Source: Polynucleobacter sp. es-MAR-4 (lineage in GTDB: Bacteria; Pseudomonadota; Gammaproteobacteria; Burkholderiales; Burkholderiaceae). Taken from it: DNA of 64,000 nt. Every line of letters begins with the position of its first letter. The first letter of the stretch is position 1. The position numbers and the translations under genes were made by a program. The notes beneath the pieces were generated by a model, which ran no database searches, was not told the DNA's origin, and was given only the letters and a program-made list of their open reading frames with translations. This document shows, piece by piece, positions 1-9,753 of the stretch. The DNA is taken from assembly GCF_018882055.1 (NCBI RefSeq), contig NZ_JACVPF010000001.1, forward strand, positions 620,001-684,000, in the 5' to 3' direction.

Positions 1-105
1 AGTGATTGCCAAAGTTTCAGCAAGCACAATTGGTATTGCCATAAAGATTAAGAGGTTCCAAGGCTGATTGTCAGCCAATAGCTCCATGTAGTGAGTCATG
101 TTCAT
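1..105 (-). CDS. N-terminus of a small membrane protein (cut by window edge)
   Basis: Thirty-five codons are readable before the left edge and no stop is reached. The start is supported by a GGAG seven bases upstream of the ATG. The peptide begins MNMTHYMELLADNQPWN and then turns strongly hydrophobic (LLIFMAIPIVLAETLAIT), as in a first membrane helix. It resembles the start of small multi-helix membrane proteins of unknown function (DUF6803-like, from memory). The rest of the gene lies outside the window, so function cannot be judged. Confidence 0.55.
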   Translation of the reverse strand, partial: MNMTHYMELLADNQPWNLLIFMAIPIVLAETLAIT

Positions 106-163
106 AAGTCTTCTCCAAAACGGAAATTATCAAAAGGCATCTAAATGCCACAATCAAAAGTGA

Positions 164-499
164 CTAAAGATAATTTTTGGGAGGCTTGTAAATAGACTCA
201 GCAATACTAGATTTTGGTCTTGAAATATCGCTGCGCACATATACATCGGCCTGCTTGACTGAAAAAAACTCGGGTGAAGCAGTAAGAATCGCAACGACTG
301 CACAGCAGTAATGGGTAGGACTAATGTTGGTACTGGACATACCTTCTTCAGAGTGGCCAACTGATGCCATCTCTTGGCAATGATCATGCCCGGAAACTAT
401 TACCGCAGTGCTTTCTGCATTTAAATCAACAGGCATCATCGCAGCATTGATTTGGCTGACAAAGAGGCTGATAAATAAAAATGTGATGAACTTCTTCAT
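164..499 (-). CDS. Small secreted protein of unknown function
   Basis: A 111-residue protein with a clear signal peptide (MKKFITFLFISLFVSQINAA, cleavage expected near residue 20). The mature part carries His/Cys-containing motifs (SGHDHC, HYCC) that could bind a metal, but I do not recognise the family. Its ATG follows the comEC stop by four bases with no good ribosome site, so translation is probably coupled to comEC. The membrane-protein gene at the left edge follows on the same strand, so the three may be one transcript. A copper- or other metal-related periplasmic role is speculation. Confidence 0.6.
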   Translation of the reverse strand: MKKFITFLFISLFVSQINAAMMPVDLNAESTAVIVSGHDHCQEMASVGHSEEGMSSTNISPTHYCCAVVAILTASPEFFSVKQADVYVRSDISRPKSSIAESIYKPPKNYL

Positions 500-503
500 A
501 GAC

Positions 504-3005
504 TCAGTTTACGCTGTATTTAGAGTGTCGATGCCACAAGCGCTTGTCATGCTTTCGCCAAAATAGCGGTTCTCCTTGGTTTAACTCTAATGCGGCCGAA
601 AATTGCCATATCTGCGCACCAGTCATCGGTGTTTGATAGAAGGGGATACTCATCTCCTCATATCGGGCGGTGACCGTTGGATGTGGATGACCATATCGAT
701 TGCGATATCCGTTTTGTGCAAATGCTTCATCAGGATTTAGCGCAGTTAAGAGCTCTTGAGATGAGGATGTTTTGCTACCGTGATGTGGGGCCATGAATAT
801 CAAACTCTTATCATTCAAATCATTGAGGGCAGCACGAGTTAATCGCTCAGTGATTTCGGCCTCACCCTGCTTTTCTACATCCCCCGTCAACCAGAATGAA
901 GTTCTTGAGTTACGAACCTCTAGAACACAACTGACCTCATTTGGCTTTCTAGGATGTTGATCCTCAAAAACTGTGAACTCATTCGGATGCCAAATGTAAA
1001 ACCCCACCCCATCCCACCTCCATTTCTGACCAAAGCGGCAAGGTATCGCAGGGATTCTTCTATCTCTTAGATTAGCGAGCAATGGATTGGTGCTTGGCAA
1101 AGAACCCATCATTGACTCAAAGCGAATCTCTTTCAGTAGGGTTGCAGCACCTCCAATGTGATCACTGTCACTATGGCTAATTACCATCCGATCAACATGA
1201 TCAATTCCTCTCCCTCTTAAATACGGCAGGATAATTCTTTGACCAGCATTATCTTTCCCCTGAATGGGACCGGTGTCATAAAGCAATTTTTTTGTTTTGG
1301 TTTCGATAAGGACTGCTGTGCCCTGGCCAATATCCAACACTGTTGCCCGAAATTCACCTTGAGATAAATTGGTATTTTGAGTTGGATAAATAAATAAACT
1401 TGTAGTGAGCATGAGCCCGACCACTCTAGACATCCAACTTTCCCTGATAGAGCCCGGACGAATCGCCACAATAATGCCGATAGTTGAGAACAACATCGCC
1501 CACCAAGCGGGCTGACTAGACCAGGCGATTGCCCATTTCCAATTAGCCATCCAAGTAAGCATGATTGCTAAGTAATCCATCGTGATATGTGTTGGGATCA
1601 ACAGCCATTTACCAATAAAGTCGGGGAGTAAAGCGCCTGCGATAGCTAGAGGGGTTACGATATAACTCACCACGGGAATGGCGATTGCATTTGCTAGCGG
1701 TGACACTATCGAGACCTGAGAAAACCAATACAAGGTCAATGGTAGAAGTGCAATAGTGACAACCGCCTGAACTCGACAAGCCTCTCTAAGAGCTTGCGTC
1801 ACTCTATGTCGCCAATCAAGCTGCAGCTCTCTGCCAGTAGGTACACCCAATAAGCCATCCGAATCCTGCATCGCATACAAAATTGCCGCTACAGCGCCAA
1901 ACGATAGCCAGAACCCAGGTGTATAGGGTGCCATCGGATCAACCAACAGAACAAATGCAAGTGCCCACCACCAGATATCGAATGAACGGGGATTTCTGCC
2001 TGACCAGAGAGCAAAAGCAACTACTCCGACCATATACATTGTCCGCTGCGCCGGAATCTGAAAACCTGCTAACCAAGCATATACAAATGCCGTCAAAAAT
2101 CCTGCTGCTGCAGCAACTTTACTTACCGGAATAAATAGGGGCAGAGAATTTCGGCGCCATATAAATGCAGCAAGCATGGCACCAAATCCCGCCAACATCG
2201 TTACATGAAGACCAGAGATGCTTATAAGATGACCGATGCCGGTTGCATTAAATACACGCCAATCCTCTTGAGCAATCGCATTCTGATCACCCATCACCAA
2301 AGCTGCAATCACACCGCCATAGCGCGCATCTCTTGGCAATAAACGTTGAATCTTTTGCCTTAATTTCCAGCGCTGATATTCCATGGCTAGAACGAACTCA
2401 GTAAAGGCAATATCTTTTTCAAGCAATAACTTTCCCGACCTAACTGATCCGCTGGCACCAAAGTCTTGATGAAAAGACCAGCGCTCAAAGTCAAAAGTGT
2501 GGGGATTTAGAGATCCATAGGGTCTTTTGATTTTGACTTTGAATTCCCAACGCTGACCCGGAATAATCTCTGGAATGCTATGGGGATTACGCCATGCTGG
2601 TTGCCAACTCAAATAGACCTGCGAAGGAAACGACTGAATAAGTTCTTTCCCTAGAAATGCATGATCTACCTCAAATGAAAACTTTGCGCCACCAGGAGAG
2701 CTCTGTGGCAAGGCATTAACTCTGCCCTCGAGAATAAGATCTTTGCTCTCATACTCTATTGAAAGGACATTAGCCAATCGACTTTGTGCGTACCGGGCAT
2801 TCCAGGCAAACCCCAAGGCGAAACAACAAACCGCTAGGAATGCGCTACTCGCATAACAGTTTTGGATTGAGGTGTAATTGATGCAAACACCAAATAGGGA
2901 GATGGCAATGGTCGCCGCACAGATCCAAGCCCAATTCTCTGGCACGACAGGCAAAAATAGAAGAAGCGATCCCCCGGCGATGAACGCCGCAATATTGATG
3001 CGCAA
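504..3005 (-). CDS. comEC: DNA internalization competence protein ComEC/Rec2
   Basis: An 833-residue inner-membrane protein that forms the channel carrying single-stranded DNA into the cytoplasm during natural transformation. It has the full three-part layout: an N-terminal membrane and OB-like region (about 1-200), the competence domain with many membrane helices and the family signature GHLISISGLHVTM near residue 260, and a C-terminal metallo-beta-lactamase-like domain (from about 550) with HSDSDHIGG near residue 608 and APHHGSKTS further on. Length is normal and no key motif is missing. The start lies four bases after the tatD-family stop, so the two are probably cotranscribed. Confidence 0.96.
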   Translation of the reverse strand: MRINIAAFIAGGSLLLFLPVVPENWAWICAATIAISLFGVCINYTSIQNCYASSAFLAVCCFALGFAWNARYAQSRLANVLSIEYESKDLILEGRVNALPQSSPGGAKFSFEVDHAFLGKELIQSFPSQVYLSWQPAWRNPHSIPEIIPGQRWEFKVKIKRPYGSLNPHTFDFERWSFHQDFGASGSVRSGKLLLEKDIAFTEFVLAMEYQRWKLRQKIQRLLPRDARYGGVIAALVMGDQNAIAQEDWRVFNATGIGHLISISGLHVTMLAGFGAMLAAFIWRRNSLPLFIPVSKVAAAAGFLTAFVYAWLAGFQIPAQRTMYMVGVVAFALWSGRNPRSFDIWWWALAFVLLVDPMAPYTPGFWLSFGAVAAILYAMQDSDGLLGVPTGRELQLDWRHRVTQALREACRVQAVVTIALLPLTLYWFSQVSIVSPLANAIAIPVVSYIVTPLAIAGALLPDFIGKWLLIPTHITMDYLAIMLTWMANWKWAIAWSSQPAWWAMLFSTIGIIVAIRPGSIRESWMSRVVGLMLTTSLFIYPTQNTNLSQGEFRATVLDIGQGTAVLIETKTKKLLYDTGPIQGKDNAGQRIILPYLRGRGIDHVDRMVISHSDSDHIGGAATLLKEIRFESMMGSLPSTNPLLANLRDRRIPAIPCRFGQKWRWDGVGFYIWHPNEFTVFEDQHPRKPNEVSCVLEVRNSRTSFWLTGDVEKQGEAEITERLTRAALNDLNDKSLIFMAPHHGSKTSSSQELLTALNPDEAFAQNGYRNRYGHPHPTVTARYEEMSIPFYQTPMTGAQIWQFSAALELNQGEPLFWRKHDKRLWHRHSKYSVN

Positions 3006-3009
3006 GTTC

Positions 3010-3870
3010 TTAGGAAGCGGATTGTGGGTTTGGTTTGCAAGTCATGAGAGATGACCAACGAGGTAATGCATGCATGGCATTTTGCCAAACTGACCTTGCA
3101 AATACTTCCTCACTAGCGCCTCGAATGCCAGCCAATTGCTGAGCAATTCTCGGGAGTAAGGCGGGCTCATTAAGCCGACCGCCCTCCTCCTTGAGCCATG
3201 CCGGTGGAATATCAGGAGCATCGGTTTCGGTAACGATACTTTCGAGAGGTAACTCTTGTAAGAGGCGACGAATTTGTAAGGCTTTATCGTAGGTTGCAGC
3301 ACCGCCAAAGCCAAGCTTGAAACCTAGCTCGATAAATTGCTCGGCTTGCTGATGGCTGCCATTGAATGCATGTGCGATGCCACCGGGCACCTTTCTTTTG
3401 CGTAACGCTTTCAGGATGGCGTCTTGTGAACGGCGCACATGCAAAATTACTGGCAGCCGGAAATGCTGAGCCAAATCGAGTTGCTTATGGAAAAAATACT
3501 CTTGGCGCTGAGGATCGAGGCCCTCGACAAAATAATCTAAGCCAATCTCACCAATCCCGACAAATCGAGGATCATTCAATGATTGCTCAATTTGATTTTT
3601 AAGAATCTCGATATCACTCTCTTGGGCTTGATTGATATACAGAGGATGAATACCTAGCGTGTAGACTAATCCTGGAATTTGATTGCCATACTGGTTTGCT
3701 AAATTTTTAGCCTGCTTCCAATCGGAGGCTTGAACTGTCGGCAGCAAAATGGCTTTAACACCCTTATTCACTGCACTTGAAATAATTTCCGAAAGCGTGC
3801 CATCAAACTCTGGCGCATCTAGATGGCAATGGGTATCAACCCAAGTGAGCTCTGTGCTGGCATCGCTCAT
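3010..3870 (-). CDS. TatD-family metal-dependent hydrolase
   Basis: A 286-residue amidohydrolase-fold nuclease of the TatD/YcfH family. Metal ligands expected of the family are visible: HCH in WVDTHCHLD near the N-terminus, the Glu of GIGEIGLDY, the His of VILHVRRSQ, the His of IAHAFNG and the Asp of TETDAP. Family members cut DNA from 3' ends, hydrolyse D-aminoacyl-tRNA or have unknown substrates. The ATG overlaps the lolD stop by four bases, so it is translationally coupled to the lipoprotein-release transporter. Residues after about 260 are a poorly conserved tail. Confidence 0.93.
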   Translation of the reverse strand: MSDASTELTWVDTHCHLDAPEFDGTLSEIISSAVNKGVKAILLPTVQASDWKQAKNLANQYGNQIPGLVYTLGIHPLYINQAQESDIEILKNQIEQSLNDPRFVGIGEIGLDYFVEGLDPQRQEYFFHKQLDLAQHFRLPVILHVRRSQDAILKALRKRKVPGGIAHAFNGSHQQAEQFIELGFKLGFGGAATYDKALQIRRLLQELPLESIVTETDAPDIPPAWLKEEGGRLNEPALLPRIAQQLAGIRGASEEVFARSVWQNAMHALPRWSSLMTCKPNPQSAS

Positions 3871-4562
3871 TGTGCGAACGTCTTTAATACTCCGCGCTCT
3901 AAATGCAAAATTCGGTCACAACGTTTAGCGCGAATAGGATCATGGGTCACGATCACAAAAGCAGTGCCCTGCTCACGAGCAATATCCAACATCAAGTCAA
4001 ATACGCCATCAGCAGTTTCGGTATCCAGATTACCCGTTGGCTCATCCGCTAGAACGCAAACGGGGTTACCGACTAGCGCACGAGCTACAGCAACACGTTG
4101 GCGTTCGCCGCCAGACAACTCACCTGGGGTGTGTTGCACTCGCTTTGCCAAGCCTACTGCGTGCAACATTGTATTTGCACGTTCCATGGACTCTTCATTG
4201 CTTAGCCCACGAATGCGTAATGGAAGAGCCACATTCTCAACGGCACTGAATTCGTCTAAGAGATGATGAAACTGGTAAATAAATCCCAGACTGTGGTTAC
4301 GAAGCTGATCTAATTTACTCACTGGCAATTTATGTAGATTGTTCCCAGCAAGAATCACAGTGCCCGCACTCGGAGTATCTAAGCCACCCAAAAGGTGCAA
4401 TAAGGTACTTTTCCCTGAGCCAGAAGATCCTACGATGGCAACCTTTTCGGAGGCGTTCACTTGCAAATCAATCTCTTTGAGGACATCAACCGCTGTTGCA
4501 CCTTTGCCGTAGGTCTTTGCTAAACCAGAAGCGCTCAGAATGGTTTGATTGGAATTACTCAT
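3867..4562 (-). CDS. lolD: Lipoprotein-releasing ABC transporter ATPase LolD
   Basis: A 231-residue ABC ATPase that powers release of outer-membrane lipoproteins from the inner membrane to the carrier LolA. Walker A (GSSGSGKST), the Q-loop, the signature [15 protein letters not shown], Walker B ([11 protein letters not shown]) and the switch His (VTHD) are all present. The stretch [21 protein letters not shown] is the MacB/LolD-type Q-loop segment. It overlaps the permease stop by eight bases, so the transporter is made from one message. Confidence 0.95.
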   Translation of the reverse strand: MSNSNQTILSASGLAKTYGKGATAVDVLKEIDLQVNASEKVAIVGSSGSGKSTLLHLLGGLDTPSAGTVILAGNNLHKLPVSKLDQLRNHSLGFIYQFHHLLDEFSAVENVALPLRIRGLSNEESMERANTMLHAVGLAKRVQHTPGELSGGERQRVAVARALVGNPVCVLADEPTGNLDTETADGVFDLMLDIAREQGTAFVIVTHDPIRAKRCDRILHLERGVLKTFAQ

Positions 4563-5817
4563 AGCGCAATGCCTCCGCAGGTTGAACTTGGGCGGCGCGG
4601 CGACTTGGGTACAAGGTAGCCAACACAGAGAGGCCGAAAGCCATCAAACCAACCGTCACTACATCAGATAAACGCACATCGGAAGGCAACTCACTAATAA
4701 AGTACACATCGCGTGGCAGGAAGCGCACTCGGAAGATCGCTTCTATAGCAGGAACAATCACATCAATGTTTAAAGCAATTAGTAGACCCAAACCAACTCC
4801 CGCGAGAGAGCCTAATAAGCCAATCGCTAAGCCTTGCACTAAGAAGATTCTTTGAATGAGCCCTGGGCTTGCACCCATGGTTCTTAAGATCGCAATATCG
4901 GCCTGCTTCTCATTGACAGTCATCACCAGAGTAGAAACCAAATTAAATGCAGCTACAGCAATGATCAAGGTCAGGATGATGAACATCATCTTTCTTTCAG
5001 TCTGAACAGCAGCAAACCAATTTCGGTTAGAGCGCGACCAATCGCTCACCCATAAAGCTTGTGGAACAACCTGAGCTAACTCAGAAGCAATCTCTGGCGC
5101 CCGCTGCATATCGTCTACCTTGACACGTAAACCAGATGGGTCTTTCAAGCGTAATAAAGCAGCGGCGTCTTTCCAATGCATGATGGCTAAAGAACTGTCA
5201 TATTCATAATGACCGCTATCCACAATGCCAACTACTTGCAGTGTTCGCATTCTAGGCATAGCACCTGCAGGCGTGAGATCACTTTCTGGCACGATCAAAT
5301 TAATACGATCGCCCACACGCGCACCAACGATATTGGCAAGCTGTGCACCCAAGGCAACTCCAAAAGCACCCGGCTTGAGATCTTCAATACTGCCAGCGAC
5401 GAACTGCTTAGGTAAATCAGAAACTTTACCCTCTTCACTGGGTAGCACCCCGCGTATAGAGACGCCGCGCATCACGCTATCACGACTCAATAAACCTTGT
5501 GAACTCACCATTGGGGCGACACCAACTACGTGGGGCTGAGCAGCTACCTTCAGAGCAATTGGCTCCCAATTGGCGAGACCATCTGGAGCGGTAATTTCAA
5601 CGTGAGAAAGTACGGAAAGCATCCGATCGCGCACTTCCTTTTGGAACCCATTCATCACCGAAAGCACCACAATCAGGGCGGCAACGCCTAAAGCGATGCC
5701 TGCGGTGGAGATTCCGGAAATAAAGGAAAGGAAGCCATCACGCTTGCCCACGGTCTTACGACGCTTGGAACGGGTATAGCGTAGGCCAATTTCTAGCTCG
5801 ATAGGAAGTCTCAACAT
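4555..5817 (-). CDS. lolC: Lipoprotein-releasing ABC transporter permease LolC/LolE
   Basis: A 420-residue permease of the LolC/LolE family. It has one N-terminal membrane helix (about 28-50, [24 protein letters not shown]), a large periplasmic domain to about 270, and three C-terminal helices ending in the cytoplasmic tail [15 protein letters not shown], which is typical of the MacB/FtsX superfamily. The N-terminal [10 protein letters not shown] is the usual Lol opening. Only one permease gene accompanies lolD here; E. coli has separate lolC and lolE. The transporter may therefore use two copies of this protein, unless a second permease gene lies elsewhere. Confidence 0.93.
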   Translation of the reverse strand: MLRLPIELEIGLRYTRSKRRKTVGKRDGFLSFISGISTAGIALGVAALIVVLSVMNGFQKEVRDRMLSVLSHVEITAPDGLANWEPIALKVAAQPHVVGVAPMVSSQGLLSRDSVMRGVSIRGVLPSEEGKVSDLPKQFVAGSIEDLKPGAFGVALGAQLANIVGARVGDRINLIVPESDLTPAGAMPRMRTLQVVGIVDSGHYEYDSSLAIMHWKDAAALLRLKDPSGLRVKVDDMQRAPEIASELAQVVPQALWVSDWSRSNRNWFAAVQTERKMMFIILTLIIAVAAFNLVSTLVMTVNEKQADIAILRTMGASPGLIQRIFLVQGLAIGLLGSLAGVGLGLLIALNIDVIVPAIEAIFRVRFLPRDVYFISELPSDVRLSDVVTVGLMAFGLSVLATLYPSRRAAQVQPAEALRYE

Positions 5818-5863
5818 AGTTACAGTTTAGTGAATTAAATGGGTAATCCAATGGTTTCTGTAA

Positions 5864-6844
5864 ATGCCACCTAAAATCAGGGGAATGACTGCCAATTTCA
5901 CCTCCCCAGCAAGCGCTTTGCGACGCTTCACCCTGATGGTGTCAGGAGAGGATGCTATTGACGCTGGATTGGACCAGAATGAGCCGCCCAGCGGCTTGCC
6001 GCAGGAACGCTTTCTCTTAGGAGATCGCTTGCCGATTGCTCCAGTAATGTTATTAGGTCAAAGTGATTTATCGGTAGACCCGAATGAAATCATCGCTTGC
6101 CTTCAGCCGGTTCACCTTCATGCCACCAGAGATCATCTGATTTTGATGGCCCAAAGTCAGATTGATCTGACAGTAAATGAATCCGCCAACTTACTTCAAG
6201 TTGCTCTCCCTTTTATCGAAGAAGATTTTGGGGTCAAAGTTTTATTCCAAGGACAGCGCGATTGGTTTATTCCAGCCGGCCCATTCGCTAGCTTAGCCAC
6301 CCACTCCATTGATCAGGCGCATGGCCGCAATATCGATTGGTGGATGCCGCGCGATACGAGCGAAATTGGAATTGCCAAACTCTGGCGCAAACTTCAAAAT
6401 GAAATTCAAATGCTTTGGCACATTGACCCAGTTAATGAAGAACGTGAGCAACGTGGATATCCAAGCATTAACTCCCTTTGGATTAGCGGCATCGGAAAGC
6501 TAGCGGATATTCAGGCGCCTAAGTTCTTGGGCAATACATCTCAGATTTATGGAGACCACCCACTATTGGCTGGATTGGCCAAATATCTTGGTATACCTCA
6601 ACAGAATGAAATTCATTTTTCAGATCTACAAAATACCTTTGCCTGGATTGAACGTCCTGAGAGTATTTGGGATAACTTGAGAAGCGCCCTCTTGAGCCAT
6701 GAGTTAGATGAAATTGAAATTATCGACTTTCCAAAGGGCCAAGCTCGCCACAGAATCTTTACGGCTAAAGACTTAAATAAAAAGTCATGGGCCTTCTGGA
6801 AAAAATCAGAGCCCTTAACTTGGTCAGAAATCATTTCAGCATGA
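5864..6844 (+). CDS. Conserved protein upstream of recJ, phosphoglycerate-mutase-like
   Basis: A soluble protein of up to 326 residues of the kind found directly before recJ in Burkholderiales, often named a cofactor-independent phosphoglycerate mutase-like or regulatory protein. I see no clear metal-binding or phosphatase motif, so enzymatic activity is doubtful. Recognisable parts are NIDWWMPRDTSEIGIAKLWR and SINSLWISGIGKL. The start is uncertain: the first ATG lacks a ribosome site, and a second ATG at 5885 directly follows AGGGGA with almost no spacing. The stop overlaps the recJ start as ATGA, and the pair reads away from the divergent lol operon. Confidence 0.7.
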   Translation: MPPKIRGMTANFTSPASALRRFTLMVSGEDAIDAGLDQNEPPSGLPQERFLLGDRLPIAPVMLLGQSDLSVDPNEIIACLQPVHLHATRDHLILMAQSQIDLTVNESANLLQVALPFIEEDFGVKVLFQGQRDWFIPAGPFASLATHSIDQAHGRNIDWWMPRDTSEIGIAKLWRKLQNEIQMLWHIDPVNEEREQRGYPSINSLWISGIGKLADIQAPKFLGNTSQIYGDHPLLAGLAKYLGIPQQNEIHFSDLQNTFAWIERPESIWDNLRSALLSHELDEIEIIDFPKGQARHRIFTAKDLNKKSWAFWKKSEPLTWSEIISA

Positions 6845-8586
6845 GCGTATTTTCAAGGCGCCCCTTCTCTGATCGCACGGCCAGCTGGCTGCAACAAAGC
6901 GGCTTACACCCACTACTTGCCAGACTATATGCAGCACGTGGCATTGATAAACCCGATGAACTCTCGCTAGATCTCAAGCAACTACTCTCACCAGTTGAGC
7001 TGAAGAACTGCATCAGCACTGCCGCCCTACTCGCCGATATCCTGGAGCGCAAGGAATCCATGCTGGTGGTGGCGGACTACGATTGTGACGGCGCTACTGC
7101 GTGTGCCGTTGCGCTCCGAGGCCTAAAGATGCTAGGTAGTCCAGATACACCCATTCAGTTCTTGGTGCCAAATCGTTTTACGATGGGTTACGGACTCACT
7201 CCAGAAGTGGTTGACTTGGCAGCTCAGCAAAATCCTAAGCCCAAATATCTCATCACCGTAGATAACGGCATTGCCAGCGAAGCCGGGGTTGAGCGAGCTC
7301 GCGAGTTAGGCATGGAAGTCATCGTGACCGACCACCATTTGCCAGGCGATCGACCGCCTAAGGCGACTGCAATCGTGAACCCCAATCAACCTGGCTGCAC
7401 CTTTCCAAGCAAAGCACTTGCAGGTGTGGGTGTGATGTTCTATTTACTAGTGGCTCTACGTGCGGAGCTGCGCAAGCGCGGAAAATTTACTGCCGAGACT
7501 CAGCCAAAAATTGAGAACCTATTAGACCTTGTGGCTTTAGGTACCGTAGCAGACGTTGCACAGCTTGATCGCAATAACCGCATCTTGGTTTCGAATGGCT
7601 TAAAGCGCATACGTGCTGGCGTATCTCAAGCTGGTATTCAGGCGCTATTTCAGGCGGCCGTGCGTGATCCTCGCAAGGCCAATACCTTTGACCTAGGTTT
7701 TGCCATCGGCCCTCGCCTAAATGCAGCAGGGCGTCTGGCAGATATGACCTTAGGCATTCGCCTATTGCTCAGCGATAAACCTGATGAGGCTATTGAGCTG
7801 GCTTATGAACTTGACCGCATTAATCGAGAGAGACGCGTGATTGAAGGTGGAATGCAAGAAGCCGCCCTCGCCCATCTTGCCGAAGATCAATTGGCGGGCA
7901 CTATGGCTGATCGCTCTAGCATTTGCCTTTGGAATGCAGAATGGCATCAAGGCGTGGTTGGTATCGTGGCTTCCCGTCTCAAAGAACGCTTTAATCGCCC
8001 TGCGATTGTCTTTGCACCCGCAGATGGCGCTAGTGGAGAAGAGTTACGTGGCTCCGGTAGATCATTAACAGGCTTTCATCTGCGAGATGCCTTGGATATT
8101 GTTTCTAAACGTGAGCCTGGCCTCATTCTCAAATTTGGTGGCCACGCGATGGCAGCGGGCCTCAGTATTAGAAAAGCAGATTTTGAAAAGTTTGATGCGG
8201 TATTTCAGCAAGTTGCCAATGAATTACTAAATGACGAATTATTAGAGCGCCGCCATATTCATGATGGCTCCCTTGATCTATCTGAGTTCACCCCAGAAAC
8301 TGGCGATCTCCTGGCTGAAGAAATCTGGGGACAGGGCTTTCCGCAACCCATTTTTTACGGGGAATTTGAGGTTGGGCAACAGAGCCTCATGAAAGAAAAA
8401 CATTTACGCTTGCAACTCCGCCCAATTGGAGATGGTCAAATCGCTAGCAAGCCATTTACCGGGGTTTGGTTCAATCGGACCCAACCATTGCCAGCCAAGG
8501 CCAAGCTGGCCTATCGCCTAGTAACTGACCGCTTTCAGGGGCAGGCCCGCGTGCAACTCATGATTGAGGCCCACGACGAGGCCTGA
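6841..8586 (+). CDS. recJ: Single-stranded-DNA-specific exonuclease RecJ
   Basis: A 581-residue 5'-3' exonuclease that acts in RecF-pathway recombination and mismatch repair. DHH-family motifs are intact: [12 protein letters not shown] near residue 75, [14 protein letters not shown] with the DHH triad, and VALGTVAD; the DHHA1 part carries [14 protein letters not shown]. The reading frame stays open for 18 codons upstream, but I chose the ATG at 6841. It overlaps the previous stop as ATGA and gives the family's usual length (about 577 in E. coli). Confidence 0.95.
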   Translation: MSVFSRRPFSDRTASWLQQSGLHPLLARLYAARGIDKPDELSLDLKQLLSPVELKNCISTAALLADILERKESMLVVADYDCDGATACAVALRGLKMLGSPDTPIQFLVPNRFTMGYGLTPEVVDLAAQQNPKPKYLITVDNGIASEAGVERARELGMEVIVTDHHLPGDRPPKATAIVNPNQPGCTFPSKALAGVGVMFYLLVALRAELRKRGKFTAETQPKIENLLDLVALGTVADVAQLDRNNRILVSNGLKRIRAGVSQAGIQALFQAAVRDPRKANTFDLGFAIGPRLNAAGRLADMTLGIRLLLSDKPDEAIELAYELDRINRERRVIEGGMQEAALAHLAEDQLAGTMADRSSICLWNAEWHQGVVGIVASRLKERFNRPAIVFAPADGASGEELRGSGRSLTGFHLRDALDIVSKREPGLILKFGGHAMAAGLSIRKADFEKFDAVFQQVANELLNDELLERRHIHDGSLDLSEFTPETGDLLAEEIWGQGFPQPIFYGEFEVGQQSLMKEKHLRLQLRPIGDGQIASKPFTGVWFNRTQPLPAKAKLAYRLVTDRFQGQARVQLMIEAHDEA

Positions 8587-8614
8587 GCTCTAATAACCCC
8601 CTTATAATCAGGGG

Positions 8615-9719
8615 ATGGAAGCCGAACAACTCAATATTATTTCAAATACCCTGTCCGATCTGCTCACCCGTGAGCAAGCACTTCGGGGGTATCTTTGACT
8701 TCGAAGTAAAGTCACGACGCCTTACTGAAGTTAACTCAATTCTTGAAGATCCCACTATCTGGGACGATCAAAAGAAAGCACAAGCCCTCGGCAAAGAAAA
8801 GAAATTGCTCGATGGTGTTGTTGCTACCCTCACTGATTTAAATAGCAATATCACCGGTGCCATCGAACTATTCGACATGGCCAAAGAAGAAAGTGATTTT
8901 GAAACCATTGGCGCTATCGAACAGGACGTAGAGAGCTACAGCAAGATCATTCATGATCTTGAGTTCCGTCGCATGTTCCATAACGAAATGGATTCCTGTA
9001 ATTGCTTTATTGATATTCAAGCGGGCGCTGGCGGAACAGAGGCTTGCGACTGGGCTAGCATGCTCTTCCGCCAATACCTTAAGTATTGCGAACGCAAAGG
9101 CTATAAAACAGAAATTCTTGAAGAATCAGATGGAGACGTTGCTGGTATTAAGAGTGCCACTATTAAGGTAGATGGCGAGTACGCTTATGGGCACCTTCGC
9201 TCAGAGACTGGCGTGCACCGCTTGGTACGCAAGTCACCATTTGACTCCTCCAATGGTCGTCACACCTCTTTCGCCAGTATCTATGTTTATCCAGAGATTG
9301 ATGACTCGATTGAGATTGATGTCAATCCAGCAGATATTCGTACCGACACCTATCGCGCCTCTGGTGCGGGTGGTCAGCACATTAACAAAACCGACTCTGC
9401 AGTTCGCTTGACCCACCTGCCAACCGGAATTGTGGTGCAGTGTCAGAATGACCGAAGTCAACACCGCAATAGAGCAGAAGCGATGACGATGTTGAAATCA
9501 CGTTTGTATGAGCATGAGATGCAAAAGCGTCGTGCAGAGCAAGACAAGCTTGAGGCCAGCAAAACTGATGTGGGCTGGGGTCATCAGATCCGCTCCTACG
9601 TACTGGATCAAAGCCGCATTAAAGACTTACGCACCAACGTTGAGATCTCCAATACACAAAAAGTTTTGGATGGTGATCTCGACGCCTTTATTGAAGCCAG
9701 CCTCAAGCAAGGCGTTTGA
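8615..9719 (+). CDS. prfB: Peptide chain release factor 2, made by programmed +1 frameshift
   Basis: RF2 ends translation at UGA and UAA. The gene is in two frames: 27 codons from the ATG at 8615 ([20 protein letters not shown]...) reach an in-frame TGA at 8696-8698. A +1 shift then continues at GAC (8697) for 340 codons, giving 367 residues, close to the E. coli length of 365. The GGQ motif ([18 protein letters not shown]) and the stop-codon-reading region near residues 195-215 are present. A caller that ignores recoding would start it falsely at 8670. It directly precedes lysS, the classic prfB-lysS pair. Confidence 0.96.
8684..8699 (+). promoter_or_regulatory. prfB: prfB autoregulatory frameshift site
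   Basis: The bases CGGGGGTATCTTTGAC hold the known RF2 recoding signal: an internal Shine-Dalgarno-like run of G, the slippery codon CTT, and the in-frame stop TGA followed by C, a weak termination context. When RF2 is scarce, ribosomes pause at UGA and slip forward one base. The first G-run codon is CGG rather than the AGG of E. coli; the rest is identical to the canonical element. Confidence 0.93.
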
Positions 9720-9753
9720 TTCATTACCCCTATTCCAGCTATCTATATTCCAT

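Noticed and set aside
3823-4266. 147-codon open frame antisense to lolD and the tatD-family gene
   Set aside because: Biased composition and exact antisense position; lolD is intact on the other strand.
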